Below are positions 24,766-33,839 of a DNA stretch of 64,000 nt, one piece after another (the first letter of the stretch is position 1; each line of letters begins with the position of its first letter). The DNA comes from Luteococcus sp048595755. Lineage in GTDB: Bacteria > Actinomycetota > Actinomycetes > Propionibacteriales > Propionibacteriaceae. The stretch spans positions 372,001-436,000 of the forward strand of contig NZ_CP184360.1 of assembly GCF_048595755.1 (NCBI RefSeq). Reading direction: 5' to 3'. A program made the translations under genes and the position numbers. The notes beneath the pieces are model-generated. The model saw only the letters and a program-made list of their open reading frames with translations. It was not told the DNA's origin and searched no databases.

Positions 24766-26130
24766 GTGAGCAATCCAGCATCCCTCGTCATCCTGGGCGC
24801 CTCCGGCGACCTCACCCACCGGCTCCTGCTGCCCGGCCTCGGAACCCTGCTGAAACAGAACTCCCGCCCCGACCTCACCCTGGTGGGCGCGGCGATGGAG
24901 GACCTGGGCGAGGAGGAGTGGAAGGAGATCGTGCGCACGGCGCTGGCCGAGAGCGACTGCCCCCAGTCCCGCATCGACCAGGTGCTGTCCACCACGCGCT
25001 ACGTGAAGCTGGACGTCACCAATGGCGACGAACTGAAGGCGCTGCTGGACGACCTGCCCAGCGATCCCGTGCTCTACTTCGCCCTGCCGCCCACCGTCAC
25101 CATCAAGGCCTGCCAGGCGCTGACCACGATCGAGACGCCCGAGAACCTGCGGCTCGCGCTGGAGAAGCCCTTCGGCGCAGACCTCGACAGTGCCCGCGAG
25201 CTCAACCAACTGCTGGGCCAGATCGTGCCGGAACGCCAGATCTTCCGCGTCGACCACTTCCTGGGCAAGGCGACCGTGCTCAACCTGTTGGGCCTGCGCT
25301 TCGCCAACCGCATCTTCGAGCCGATCTGGGACGCCAACAACATCGACCACGTCAACATCGTCACCGACGAGGTCCTCGCCCTGGAGGGGCGCGCCGGCTA
25401 CTACGACCGCGCAGGCGCCATGAAGGACATGATCCAGAGCCACCTGCTGCTGGTGCTGGCCATGTTCGCCATGGAGGAGCCGGCCCGCCTCGACGAGCTG
25501 GAACTGCGCGACCTGATGGCCCACGTGCTGCGCGCCACCGAGCTGTGGAGCAATGACCCGGTGGCCGATTCGCGTCGCGCCCGCTACACGGCAGGCTCCA
25601 TCGCCGGCCGTGAGATCCCCAACTACGTCGACGAACCGGGCGTCGACGCCGCCAACTGCACCGAGACCCTGGCCGAGATCACGGTGCGGATCAAGACCTC
25701 GCGGTGGGCCGGTGTGCCGATCCGGCTGCGCAGCGGCAAGGCGCTGGGCGATGGCCGCAATGGCATCACCGTGGTCTTCAAGCCCGTGCCGCACGTGCCC
25801 GAGGGCTTCACCAATGTGCCCACCCCGAACGTGATCAGCATCGGCATGAAGCCGGAGAACATCGCGCTGGGAATCACCACCAATGGCGAGGGTGACGTGC
25901 TCGACCTGGAGGACTCGGTGCTGTTCACCGAGCTGGGCAGCAGCGCGGTGCGGCCCTATGGCGAAATCCTCGAAGGCATCCTCGACGGTGACCCCCTGCT
26001 CAGTGTGCGCGGTGACATCGCCGAGGAGTGCTGGCGGATCGTCAGCCCGGTCGTCGAGGCCTGGACCGAGGACCGCGTCCCGATGGACGAGTACCGCGCC
26101 GGCTCGTCGGGCCCGAACAACTGGAAGTGA
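24766..26130 (+). CDS. Glucose-6-phosphate dehydrogenase-like protein
   Basis: 454 aa member of the G6PD family (glucose-6-phosphate + NAD(P)+ to 6-phosphogluconolactone). The dinucleotide motif GASGDLTHRLLLPGL is at residue 9, the active-site RVDHFLGK near residue 160, and the substrate-domain segment GRAGYYDRAGAMKDMIQSH follows. It is some 30-50 residues shorter than typical bacterial Zwf, and the usual partners (opcA, pgl, tal, tkt) are absent, so it is probably a second, divergent paralogue. The start is GTG at 24766. The frame remains open far upstream, but that stretch lies within mfd antisense. Confidence 0.85.
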   Translation: MSNPASLVILGASGDLTHRLLLPGLGTLLKQNSRPDLTLVGAAMEDLGEEEWKEIVRTALAESDCPQSRIDQVLSTTRYVKLDVTNGDELKALLDDLPSDPVLYFALPPTVTIKACQALTTIETPENLRLALEKPFGADLDSARELNQLLGQIVPERQIFRVDHFLGKATVLNLLGLRFANRIFEPIWDANNIDHVNIVTDEVLALEGRAGYYDRAGAMKDMIQSHLLLVLAMFAMEEPARLDELELRDLMAHVLRATELWSNDPVADSRRARYTAGSIAGREIPNYVDEPGVDAANCTETLAEITVRIKTSRWAGVPIRLRSGKALGDGRNGITVVFKPVPHVPEGFTNVPTPNVISIGMKPENIALGITTNGEGDVLDLEDSVLFTELGSSAVRPYGEILEGILDGDPLLSVRGDIAEECWRIVSPVVEAWTEDRVPMDEYRAGSSGPNNWK

Positions 26131-26146
26131 CCCTGCCGTCCTGCCT

Positions 26147-26180
26147 GGCCCCACCCATGACCCCGGTCATGGGTGGGGCC
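26147..26180 (+). terminator. Terminator after zwf-like gene
   Basis: Perfect 16-bp inverted repeat GGCCCCACCCATGACC / GGTCATGGGTGGGGCC around CC, followed by TTCG. Confidence 0.85.
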
Positions 26181-26261
26181 TTCGCAATGCGTGACGCAGG
26201 CGGGATGTGACCCGCCGGCAACCTGCGTAGCGTCATGATCAACGCCTACCAGGAGAAGATC

Positions 26262-27011
26262 ATGACCACCCCACCAGAGACCCTGCTGCCCTTGATCAGT
26301 GGCACCAAGATCACCAAGTCCTTCCAGGTCGGGTCACGGCAGGTGCAGATCCTGCATGGCGTCGACGTTGCCGTGCAGCCGGGTGAGCTGGTGGCGATCA
26401 TGGGCCAGTCGGGTTCCGGGAAGTCGACCCTGCTCTACTGCCTGGCCGGCCTGGAGCAGTCCACCAGCGGTGAGGTGGTCATCGACGCAACACCCCTGGC
26501 CCAGCTCAATCGTGCCGCGCTTGCGCGAATGCGGCGCAGCAGCGTCGGTTTCGTCTTCCAGCAGTACAACCTGGTGCCCACCCTCTCGGCCTACGAGAAC
26601 ATCGCCCTGCCGTGGCGGCTCAACCGACAGCGGCCCGATCGAGAACTGATCATGAGGACCATGACGGCCATGGGCATCGAGGAGCTGGCCCCCAAGCTTC
26701 CCAACACCCTCTCGGGCGGCGAGCAGCAGCGCGTCGCGCTCTCGCGGGTGATCGCCCAGCAGCCCCGCATCGTCTTCGCCGACGAGCCCACCGGCGCCCT
26801 GGACACCCGCACCGGGCGCCTGGTGCTCGACGAGATCGAGCGGATCGCCCACAATCCCGGCCAGTGCGTCCTGATGGTCACCCACGATCCCGTCGTCGCA
26901 AGCCGCTGCGATCGGGTGCTGTTCATGCGCGACGGCGTCCTGGTGCAGGAGATGCTGCGCCCCACCCGCGACCAGGTGGCCGAGACCCTCAACCGACTCG
27001 TGGAGGGCTGA
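26262..27011 (+). CDS. ABC transporter ATPase, MacB/LolD type
   Basis: 249 aa ATPase of the MacB/LolD/FtsE-like group. Walker A GQSGSGKST (about residue 48), Q-loop VFQQYNLVPTLSAYENI, signature LSGGEQQR, Walker B IVFADEPTGALD and the H-loop VTHDP are intact. ATG at 26262 is used with AGGAGA upstream; a putative -10 TAGCGT at 26228 would place the transcript start after the earlier in-frame ATG at 26235. It pairs with the FtsX-like permease that starts 2 nt after its stop. Such pairs export or extract lipids, peptides or drugs; the substrate is unknown. Confidence 0.92.
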   Translation: MTTPPETLLPLISGTKITKSFQVGSRQVQILHGVDVAVQPGELVAIMGQSGSGKSTLLYCLAGLEQSTSGEVVIDATPLAQLNRAALARMRRSSVGFVFQQYNLVPTLSAYENIALPWRLNRQRPDRELIMRTMTAMGIEELAPKLPNTLSGGEQQRVALSRVIAQQPRIVFADEPTGALDTRTGRLVLDEIERIAHNPGQCVLMVTHDPVVASRCDRVLFMRDGVLVQEMLRPTRDQVAETLNRLVEG

Positions 27012-27012
27012 G

Positions 27013-28407
27013 ATGCGCCACCTGCACATTGCCGAACTGCGCGGCTCCTGGACCTCCTGGCTGAGCGTCAGCCTCACCTTCATCGTGGTCAACTGGGTCT
27101 TCGCCGTGACCGCCTCCTGCCAGGCCGCCATGGACGGCGTGGCGCTGGCCCGGCCCGACGACGTCATGACCAATGACGCCGCCATCGGGCTCAACTACGT
27201 GATCAGCACCATGGTCGGCCTGCTTGTGATCGGCACCGTCACCGGGCTGGTCATCGGCTCGCGACGCGGTTCGATCGCCCGGCTGCAACTGGCCGGCGCC
27301 GCACCGCGCCACGTCGTCGGCACCCTGATGGTCCAGCTGGCCGTCGTCTCGCTGGTGTGCGCCATCCTCGGCGACCTGCTGGCGTTGCCCTGCGTGCAGC
27401 CCGTGCTCGACGCCCATGCGGCAAACCAGGGCATGGAGAAGATCCCCGCCGCGGCGGCGCCGGTGTCCATCCTGATGGCCAATCTGGCCTGTGCTGCGGT
27501 GGCGATGCTCGGTGGCCTGCGGGCCGCGCTCCGCGCCACCCGCATCCCGCCGGTCGAGGCCCTTCGCCAGTCGACCGCCGAGAGCGGAAAGCGCAAGGGC
27601 ACGGTCGGGCGGGTGGTCTGGTGCGGGCTCATCGCCGGACTCGTCGGCCTGATCTTCTGGGCTACCCCGAAGGTGCGCACCATGGACGACGAGAAGTTCG
27701 CCGTGCAGAGCGTGATGCAGGCCACCTTCTTCCTGATCCCCCTGCTGGCGACCTTCATGGCCAAGGCCTCCCCCATCACGACGGGGTTGCTGACGCGCGG
27801 CTGGACCAAGCTGGTGCCCGGACGCAGCGGCACCTGGCACCTGGCGCGCAACACGGTGCTGGGCAAGATGGACCGCCTCGAACGCACGGTGGTCCCCGTG
27901 ATGGTGACCATGTGCCTGCTGTTCTCGATGATGTGCCTGGGTCAGTCCTTCGAGGCAACCCTCGAGGCCATGGGTGAGGGCGGCGACATGGCCGGCACCG
28001 ACCTGCCCGGACTGTTGCTGGTGCTCGGTGCACCGCTGGCGATCTCGGTGGCTGGAGGTCTTTCCGCCCTGCTGATGATGGCCCGGCAGCGCACCGCGGA
28101 ACTGGCACTCGACGAGATCCTGGGCGCGACTCCTGCCCAGCGCGTCCAGGTGCCAGTGCTCGAGGCGACGATCGTCACGGTGACGGCCTTCCTGCAGGCC
28201 TTGGTGGTGACCCTGGTGGTGGCGGCCTTCATGCGGCTCGCCCTGCCACTGGTGCTGCCCACCTTCAAGGTCGTCCTGCCCACGCAGACCATGGTCTGGG
28301 TGAGCCTGGTGATCTGGCTCGCCACGACGGCCTGCACCGTGCTGCCGACGCTGGGCAGCCTGCGCACTCCCCCGCCGCGGGTCATCGCACGCCTCGTCGC
28401 GGCCTGA
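27013..28407 (+). CDS. FtsX-like ABC permease
   Basis: 464 aa membrane protein with two FtsX-type permease halves. There are about eight TM helices: one near residues 15-35, three at 60-160 and four in the C-terminal half, where the motif QRTAELALDEILGATPAQ matches the conserved R..E...L...GA element of FtsX/MacB permeases; the N-terminal equivalent reads RRGSIARLQLAGAAPRHVVG. It forms an operon with the preceding ATPase. There is no large extracellular domain like that of MacB. Confidence 0.88.
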   Translation: MRHLHIAELRGSWTSWLSVSLTFIVVNWVFAVTASCQAAMDGVALARPDDVMTNDAAIGLNYVISTMVGLLVIGTVTGLVIGSRRGSIARLQLAGAAPRHVVGTLMVQLAVVSLVCAILGDLLALPCVQPVLDAHAANQGMEKIPAAAAPVSILMANLACAAVAMLGGLRAALRATRIPPVEALRQSTAESGKRKGTVGRVVWCGLIAGLVGLIFWATPKVRTMDDEKFAVQSVMQATFFLIPLLATFMAKASPITTGLLTRGWTKLVPGRSGTWHLARNTVLGKMDRLERTVVPVMVTMCLLFSMMCLGQSFEATLEAMGEGGDMAGTDLPGLLLVLGAPLAISVAGGLSALLMMARQRTAELALDEILGATPAQRVQVPVLEATIVTVTAFLQALVVTLVVAAFMRLALPLVLPTFKVVLPTQTMVWVSLVIWLATTACTVLPTLGSLRTPPPRVIARLVAA

Positions 28408-28420
28408 GCGACGGCCGGGC

Positions 28421-29035
28421 TCAGGAGTTGTAACGGTTCTGGGCGGCCTCCAGACCGTCCAGGACCAGCATCTCGACCGCGTCGGCGGCGCGTGCCACCT
28501 CGATCTCCAGATCTGTGCGCAAGCTCTTGGGGATCTGGGCCAAGACGTAGTCGGCGGCCTCTTGGCGGCCCGGCGGGCGCCCGATGCCGAAGCGCACCCG
28601 GTGGTAGTCACCGGTGGCCAGGTGCTTGCGCAGGCTCTTGAGACCGTTGTGGCCGTTGTCGCCACCGCCCAGCTTGAGGCGCAGCTGTCCGGGGTCGAGG
28701 TCGAGCTCGTCGTGGATGGCCACCACGTGGGAGGCATCCACCTTGTGGAAGGCGCACAGCTTCCCGACGGCCTGCCCGGACTCGTTCATGAAGGTGCGTG
28801 GCTTGACCAGCACCACCTTGGCGGCGCCTGCGCCGGGAGCGCCCATGCCCCCGGCCGACACGCGGGTCTCGACCACGTCGGCCCGCATCTGTCGGGGAGC
28901 CGACCAGCTGGCCCGCGCGCGGCGGGCCAGCTCGTCGACCACCATGAACCCGACATTGTGTCGGGTGTTGGAGTAGGCGGGGCCCGGGTTCCCGAGCCCC
29001 GCCACCAGCCACGTAGTCACGTCGGCCAACTCCAC
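28421..29035 (-). CDS. pth: Peptidyl-tRNA hydrolase
   Basis: 204 aa Pth that recycles tRNA from prematurely released peptidyl-tRNA. The catalytic set is visible: GLGNPGPAYSNTRHNVGF (Asn and His), the PRTFMNESG loop (Asn) and HDELDLDPG (Asp), followed by GGGDNGHNGLKS. It is normal length with a slight insertion (SAGGMGAPGAGAA) before strand VVLVKP. It is codirectional with and 35 nt downstream of rplY/ctc, the arrangement found in many Gram-positives. The convergent ABC permease ends 13 nt away. Confidence 0.96.
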   Translation of the reverse strand: MELADVTTWLVAGLGNPGPAYSNTRHNVGFMVVDELARRARASWSAPRQMRADVVETRVSAGGMGAPGAGAAKVVLVKPRTFMNESGQAVGKLCAFHKVDASHVVAIHDELDLDPGQLRLKLGGGDNGHNGLKSLRKHLATGDYHRVRFGIGRPPGRQEAADYVLAQIPKSLRTDLEIEVARAADAVEMLVLDGLEAAQNRYNS

Positions 29036-29070
29036 TTCGTCCGTGAGGGATCAGACCCCGAAGGGTCGGA

Positions 29071-29697
29071 TCACTCTTCCTCGGCCGCGGCCTCGTCGGT
29101 CTCGCCCTCGGCAGCCTCGGACTCCTCGCCCTCCCCGGCGTCACCCTCGACGTCGAGCTCCTGGGCCTGGTTGATGCCCACGACCAGCGCGTCGGCCTCG
29201 TCGGTGGCGGTGGCACCGGCCGGCAGCTGCACGTCGGAGACCAGGATCTGGGCGCCGGCCTCCAGGCCCTCGATGGAGATCTCGATCTCCTCGGGGATGT
29301 TGGTGGCGTCCACCTCGAGGGCCAGGCTGGTGAGGTCCTGGTTGACGGAGGTCTCGGGGGCGGCCTCGCCGGTCAGGATGACGGGCACCTCGACGACGAC
29401 CTTCTCGCCACGCTTGACGACCAGCAGGTCGACGTGCTTGAGGAAGCCGGTGATCGGGTCGCGCTGCACCTGCTTGGGCAGGGCCAGCTGGTCCTTCTCG
29501 CCCTCGATGGACAGGGTCAGCAGCACGTTGGCCTGGCGCAGGGCCAGCATCATGTCGTGGCCCGGCAGGGTCAGGTGCACGGTCTCGGCGCCGTGGCCGT
29601 ACAGCACGGCGGGGACCAGGCCCTCGCGACGGGTGCGACGGGCAGCACCCTTGCCGAACTCGGTACGAATCTGCGCGGAAATCTTGTTGTCAGTCAT
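29071..29697 (-). CDS. rplY: 50S ribosomal protein bL25 / general stress protein Ctc
   Basis: 208 aa bL25 of the long TL5/Ctc type, which binds 5S rRNA. The N-terminal 5S-binding domain (residues 1-95) contains GKGAARRTRREGLVPAVLYG and the PITGFLKHVDLL motif; a beta-rich C-terminal domain follows, then an acidic tail rich in Glu, Ala and Asp (about the last 30 residues). It is adjacent to pth as is common. A divergent XPB-like helicase gene lies 192 nt away. Confidence 0.95.
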   Translation of the reverse strand: MTDNKISAQIRTEFGKGAARRTRREGLVPAVLYGHGAETVHLTLPGHDMMLALRQANVLLTLSIEGEKDQLALPKQVQRDPITGFLKHVDLLVVKRGEKVVVEVPVILTGEAAPETSVNQDLTSLALEVDATNIPEEIEISIEGLEAGAQILVSDVQLPAGATATDEADALVVGINQAQELDVEGDAGEGEESEAAEGETDEAAAEEE

Positions 29698-29875
29698 GTT
29701 TCTCCTCGACCTCTATCTGGCTTCTTCCAGAAATTCCTGCAGCCAGAGAGGGAGGACGGGTCGTCGACCCATCACTTACCACGTCGATCACGGACCCAGT
29801 GGTCCCTCGCCAGGCAACCCGACAAGGCTACAGGCAGGGCCAAGGATGCTCCAAGTCCGGCTACGGCCGCTGATG

Positions 29876-29881
29876 CATACT
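29876..29881 (+). promoter_or_regulatory. -10-like hexamer CATACT, leaderless start
   Basis: CATACT ends 8 nt before the ATG at 29890, with no Shine-Dalgarno between. Confidence 0.4.
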
Positions 29882-29889
29882 GGCTGACG

Positions 29890-31548
29890 ATGAACACTCC
29901 CGGCCCCCTGATCGTCCAGTCCGATCGCACACTGCTGCTCGAGGTCGACCATCCCGACGCGGATGCCTGCCGCGTCGAGATCGCCCCCTTCGCGGAACTG
30001 GAGCGCGCCCCGGAACACGTCCACACCTACCGGTTGACCCCGCTGGGACTGTGGAATGCCCGAGCGGCCGGCCATGATGCCGAGCAGGTCGTCGATGTCC
30101 TGATGCGCTTCAGCCGCTATCCCGTGGCCAGCTCGCTGCTGGTGGATGTTGCCGAGACCATGGGGCGCTATGGGCGTCTGCGCATCGAGAAGCACCCCAC
30201 CCACGGCCTGGTGCTGGTCAGCACGGACCGGGCGGTGCTCACCGAGGTGCTGCGCTCGGCCAAGGTGAAGGGTCTGGTGGGCTCGCGGATCGACGAGGAC
30301 ACGGTGCTGGTGCACCCCTCGGAACGCGGAAACCTCAAGCAGGTGTTGCTCAAGCTCGGCTGGCCGGCCGAGGACCTTGCCGGGTACGTGGATGGCGAAC
30401 GCCACCACATCGAGCTGGTGCAGGACGAATGGCAGCTTCGCCCCTACCAGCACCAGGCGGCCGAGAGCTTCTGGCACGGCGGTTCGGGAGTCGTGGTGCT
30501 GCCCTGCGGTGCGGGCAAGACCATCGTGGGCGCCGACGCGATGGCGCTGGCCGGGGCCACCACGCTGATCCTGGTCACCAACACCGTCAGTGCCCGGCAG
30601 TGGCGCGACGAGTTGCTGCGCCGCACCAGCCTGACCCCCGACGAGATCGGTGAGTACTCGGGCAGCCGGAAGGAGGTGCGCCCGGTCACGATCGCGACCT
30701 ACCAGGTGATCACCTCCAAGCGGAAGGGCGTGCATCCTCACCTGGAGCTGTTCGGTGCGCGGGACTGGGGGCTGGTGATCTACGACGAGGTGCACCTGCT
30801 GCCGGCCCCGGTCTTCCGGATGACGGCCAGCCTGCAGGCGCGGCGCCGGCTGGGGTTGACGGCCACCCTGGTGCGCGAGGACGGCCGGGAGGGCGACGTG
30901 TTCAGCCTGATCGGCCCCAAGCGGTACGACGCCCCGTGGAAGGAGATCGAGGCTCAGGGGTGGATCGCGCCGGCGGACTGCGTCGAGGTGCGGGTCACGC
31001 TCGACGACGGGGAGCGCATGGCCGTGGCCACGGCCGAGCCCGACGTTCGCTACCGGCTGGCCGCGACGGCCCAGAGCAAGACGAGCGTGGTGCTCAGCCT
31101 CGTCCAGCAACACCGGGGGCAGCCCACCCTGGTGATTGGCCAGTACGTCGACCAGCTGGAGGAACTGGCACGCGAGCTGGACGCTCCCTTGATCACCGGG
31201 AGCACCACCACCAAGCAGCGCGAGCAGCTCTACCAGGACTTCCGGGAGGGCCGCATCGAGCTGCTGGTGGTGAGCAAGGTGGCCAACTTCTCACTGGACC
31301 TGCCCACGGCCGAGGTGGCGATCCAGGTCTCCGGCGCCTTCGGTTCCCGTCAGGAGGAGGCCCAACGACTGGGGCGTCTGCTGCGGCCCAAGGGCGGACG
31401 CAGCGCGCGCTTCTACGCCGTGGTGAGCCGCGACACCCCCGATGCGGACTTCGCCCAACACCGTCAGCGCTTCCTGGCCGAGCAGGGTTATGCCTACCGC
31501 ATCGTCGATGCCGACGAGCTGGACGGCGAGCACGACGCTTCTGCCTGA
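29890..31548 (+). CDS. XPB/ERCC3-type DNA helicase
   Basis: 552 aa SF2 helicase of the bacterial XPB family. The N-terminal region (residues 1-180) carries the helicase-C-like and damage-recognition-like parts. The motor follows with Walker A LPCGAGKT near residue 205, DEVH box YDEVHLLPA, the XPB-specific RED motif in TATLVREDGREG, and motif VI EEAQRLGRLLRPK. It probably acts in DNA repair; bacterial XPB unwinds 3'-5'. The start is fixed by the -10-like hexamer and by the family's usual length; the frame is open upstream but that part is unrelated. Confidence 0.94.
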   Translation: MNTPGPLIVQSDRTLLLEVDHPDADACRVEIAPFAELERAPEHVHTYRLTPLGLWNARAAGHDAEQVVDVLMRFSRYPVASSLLVDVAETMGRYGRLRIEKHPTHGLVLVSTDRAVLTEVLRSAKVKGLVGSRIDEDTVLVHPSERGNLKQVLLKLGWPAEDLAGYVDGERHHIELVQDEWQLRPYQHQAAESFWHGGSGVVVLPCGAGKTIVGADAMALAGATTLILVTNTVSARQWRDELLRRTSLTPDEIGEYSGSRKEVRPVTIATYQVITSKRKGVHPHLELFGARDWGLVIYDEVHLLPAPVFRMTASLQARRRLGLTATLVREDGREGDVFSLIGPKRYDAPWKEIEAQGWIAPADCVEVRVTLDDGERMAVATAEPDVRYRLAATAQSKTSVVLSLVQQHRGQPTLVIGQYVDQLEELARELDAPLITGSTTTKQREQLYQDFREGRIELLVVSKVANFSLDLPTAEVAIQVSGAFGSRQEEAQRLGRLLRPKGGRSARFYAVVSRDTPDADFAQHRQRFLAEQGYAYRIVDADELDGEHDASA

Positions 31549-31636
31549 GAGTGTTCACATCAAGTTCTTCATCGCCTGACGGGAAGTCTGCGGTTCCATG
31601 CCGCCCAGCGTTGTTACGCTCTGGAACTGGAGCCCG

Positions 31637-31656
31637 ATTTCTTGACACCAAGAAAT
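31637..31656. promoter_or_regulatory. AT-rich inverted repeat upstream of aquaporin gene
   Basis: ATTTCTT (31637-31643) and AAGAAAT (31650-31656) flank GACACC and overlap a TTGACA at 31642-31647, about 85-104 nt before the aquaporin ATG. It could be an operator over a -35 box; no good -10 follows. Confidence 0.35.
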
Positions 31657-31740
31657 TCCACGGGTCAATGGCGTCTCGCGGGCCGCAGATGCAATCCGAG
31701 GCATGTCCCCCGGCATGTCCCGACAAGGAGTAGCAAGAAG

Positions 31741-32505
31741 ATGAACATTTCCATGAAGTCCCGCCTGGTGGCCGAGTTCCTCGGCACGCTGTGGCTCGTC
31801 CTGGGTGGCTGCGGTTCTGCCGTGCTGGCCGCCAAGGTGCTCAGCACCGATCCGTCCCCCGTCAACATGGGCATCGGCTTCGTCGGTGTCTCCCTGGCCT
31901 TCGGCCTCACCGTGATAACCGCCGCCTACGCCTTCGGCCACCTCTCGGGCGGCCACTTCAACCCGGCCGTCACCCTGGGCCTGTTCGCCGCCAAGCGCGT
32001 CGAGGCCGGCGCCGTTGCGCCCTACATCATCACCCAGGTGATCGGCGGTACCGTCGGTGCCGCCATCCTCTACGTGATCGCCGGCGGCAAGGCCGGCTTC
32101 TCGGCCAGCGAGTCGGGCTTCGCCTCGAACGGCTACGGCGCCCACAGCCCTGACGGCTACTCGATGATGGCTGCCCTGGTCATCGAGGTCGTGCTGACCG
32201 CCATGTTCCTGTTCGTGATCCTCGGCTCCACCGACGACCGCGCCCCCAAGGGCTTCGCCCCGATCGCCATCGGCCTGGCCCTCACCCTGATCCACCTGAT
32301 CTCGATCCCGGTCACCAACACCTCGGTGAACCCGGCTCGTTCCACCGCCGTGGCCATCTTCCAGGGCGGCTGGGCGCTCGGCCAGCTGTGGCTGTTCTGG
32401 GTTGCCCCGATCATCGGTGCCCTGATCGCCGGCGCGCTCTACAAGACGCTGACCGACGAAGGGGTCTCCGTGCCCATGCAGACCGAGGGCCGCGTCGAGG
32501 GCTGA
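31741..32505 (+). CDS. aqpZ: MIP-family aquaporin
   Basis: 254 aa, six TM helices plus the two half-helices carrying the NPA motifs (HFNPAVTLG near residue 75 and SVNPARSTAV near residue 198). The Arg after the second NPA and the aromatic/His pattern are of the water-selective AqpZ type rather than the glycerol facilitator GlpF (no Asp following the second NPA), though this needs structure to confirm. ATG at 31741 has AAGGAG about 10 nt upstream. It is a single-gene unit with a 190-nt leader region holding an inverted repeat and ending at a terminator. Confidence 0.92.
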   Translation: MNISMKSRLVAEFLGTLWLVLGGCGSAVLAAKVLSTDPSPVNMGIGFVGVSLAFGLTVITAAYAFGHLSGGHFNPAVTLGLFAAKRVEAGAVAPYIITQVIGGTVGAAILYVIAGGKAGFSASESGFASNGYGAHSPDGYSMMAALVIEVVLTAMFLFVILGSTDDRAPKGFAPIAIGLALTLIHLISIPVTNTSVNPARSTAVAIFQGGWALGQLWLFWVAPIIGALIAGALYKTLTDEGVSVPMQTEGRVEG

Positions 32506-32528
32506 TCCCTCACCGCAGCACCCATCGT

Positions 32529-32562
32529 GAGGACCCGTTCCCCTTCAGGGGAGCGGGTCCTC
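32529..32562 (+). terminator. Bidirectional terminator
   Basis: 15-bp stem (32529-32543 / 32548-32562, one G-U) with a TTCA loop, between the aquaporin and a converging Nudix gene. Confidence 0.85.
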
Positions 32563-32592
32563 CTGCGTCATTGGCGGCATCACCCGGGTGTC

Positions 32593-33123
32593 TCACCGGG
32601 CAGTGACCGCGACGGTCGACTCCTCCACCTCACCGAGGTCCACGAAATCGTCCGCTGTCAGCCCGGCGAGCTGGGGCGTCTGTTCGGGCCAGACAGTCAT
32701 GGCGGCCATCTCGTCGGGGCCGAACCAGCCCCACCGCCCCATCCGCGTCCGCTCGGTGGCGGTGAAGGCGGAGGTGTCGACGTCGAATTCCTGCTCCACG
32801 TCCAGCAGGTAGAAGTCCTCGTCCTGCACCAGGATCCGGTCCGAGTAACCGTGGGTGACCACGCGGTGCGCAATGGGTCCGGCCAGACACTGCGGCCCCA
32901 CGCGGTGGCCGGTCTCCTCCGCGAGCTCCCGGGCGGCGGCCTCGCGGGAGCTCTCCCCCTCATCGATCCCGCCTCCGGGCAGCACCCACCAGGACGATCC
33001 GGGAAGGCCCGGGTCGGAGTCACTCATCAACAGGACCCGACCGTGGCAGCGGACCAGGACCCGGGCACCACGACGGTTCTTCCAGCGACGCTGGGAGGGC
33101 TCCGGGACGGGGTCTGAGGCCAT
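32593..33123 (-). CDS. Nudix hydrolase
   Basis: 176 aa Nudix-domain protein. The box is complete: LPGGGIDEGES followed by RELAEETGHR around residues 65-75. The N-terminal strand RRGARVLVRCHGRVLLM and the late WGWFGPDEM strand are usual for ADP-ribose/NTP-type members, but the substrate cannot be named. ATG at 33123 is used; TTGGAT lies 6 nt upstream and no ribosome-binding site is seen. A TTG at 33135 is an alternative start. Confidence 0.88.
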   Translation of the reverse strand: MASDPVPEPSQRRWKNRRGARVLVRCHGRVLLMSDSDPGLPGSSWWVLPGGGIDEGESSREAAARELAEETGHRVGPQCLAGPIAHRVVTHGYSDRILVQDEDFYLLDVEQEFDVDTSAFTATERTRMGRWGWFGPDEMAAMTVWPEQTPQLAGLTADDFVDLGEVEESTVAVTAR

Positions 33124-33227
33124 GACGCGATCCAATCATGCGCGGACAACACTCGGACACCATTCGGACAACATCCTGTACCCGGTGGACGCTCGCCCAA
33201 GCCTTGGGCAGCGGCTTGGCTCATGCC

Positions 33228-33839
33228 ATGAGACTTCTCACCATTCCCGCGGTCCTCGCCATCCTGCTGGTCACCGCCTGCTCCGGGGCCACCCCACCCG
33301 AGCCTGCAGACCCGCCCAGCCAGGCCTCCGAGCCACCCGGCACCGTCCCCACCGCCACAGCCCCGGCTGCCACTGCCCCAGCTGCCGCCGCGGCTCCCGT
33401 GACGCCGCCACCCAACGAGGCACCCGTTGCCACTCGGAGGGCCGCCCAGGACGGCATCACCTTCACCCTCGACCTCTATCCCCTTCGCCGCGAGGGCAAG
33501 TCGGTCCTGCTGACCGCACGGCTCACCGCCGTCGAGGTTCCCTCCGGTGGAGCGGAGATCGGCGATGGCCGGGGAATGCTGACCACCGTCGGTCAGCTCA
33601 CCGACCCGAACTCCGGGATCGACAACGGGTTCAAGCTGGTCGACCCCGCCGCGCAGATGGTGCACCTTCCTGCCCGGATCGACGGCATCGACGCCTGTAC
33701 CCGCTCCGCCGACCCCACCTGGAAACGGGGTGATGCGCGGTGGGTCAGCTGCCTGTTCGCGCTTCCGGACGCCGAGACGGACCACCTGATGGTGCAGGCA
33801 CAGACCTTTGGGGGTTTCGGCGATGTCCCGCTTCGCTGA
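33228..33839 (+). CDS. Secreted lipoprotein of unknown function
   Basis: 203 aa predicted lipoprotein. Signal MRLLTIPAVLAILLVTAC has the lipobox LVTAC; a Pro/Ala/Thr-rich linker of about 50 residues leads to a compact beta-rich domain (ITFTLDLYPLRREGKSVLL and on) with two cysteines. I do not recognise the domain. Its last 17 bases overlap the OmpA-domain gene, so the two are translationally coupled and probably act together at the cell surface. Translation could begin further upstream in the frame, but only this ATG gives a signal peptide. Confidence 0.75.
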   Translation: MRLLTIPAVLAILLVTACSGATPPEPADPPSQASEPPGTVPTATAPAATAPAAAAAPVTPPPNEAPVATRRAAQDGITFTLDLYPLRREGKSVLLTARLTAVEVPSGGAEIGDGRGMLTTVGQLTDPNSGIDNGFKLVDPAAQMVHLPARIDGIDACTRSADPTWKRGDARWVSCLFALPDAETDHLMVQAQTFGGFGDVPLR

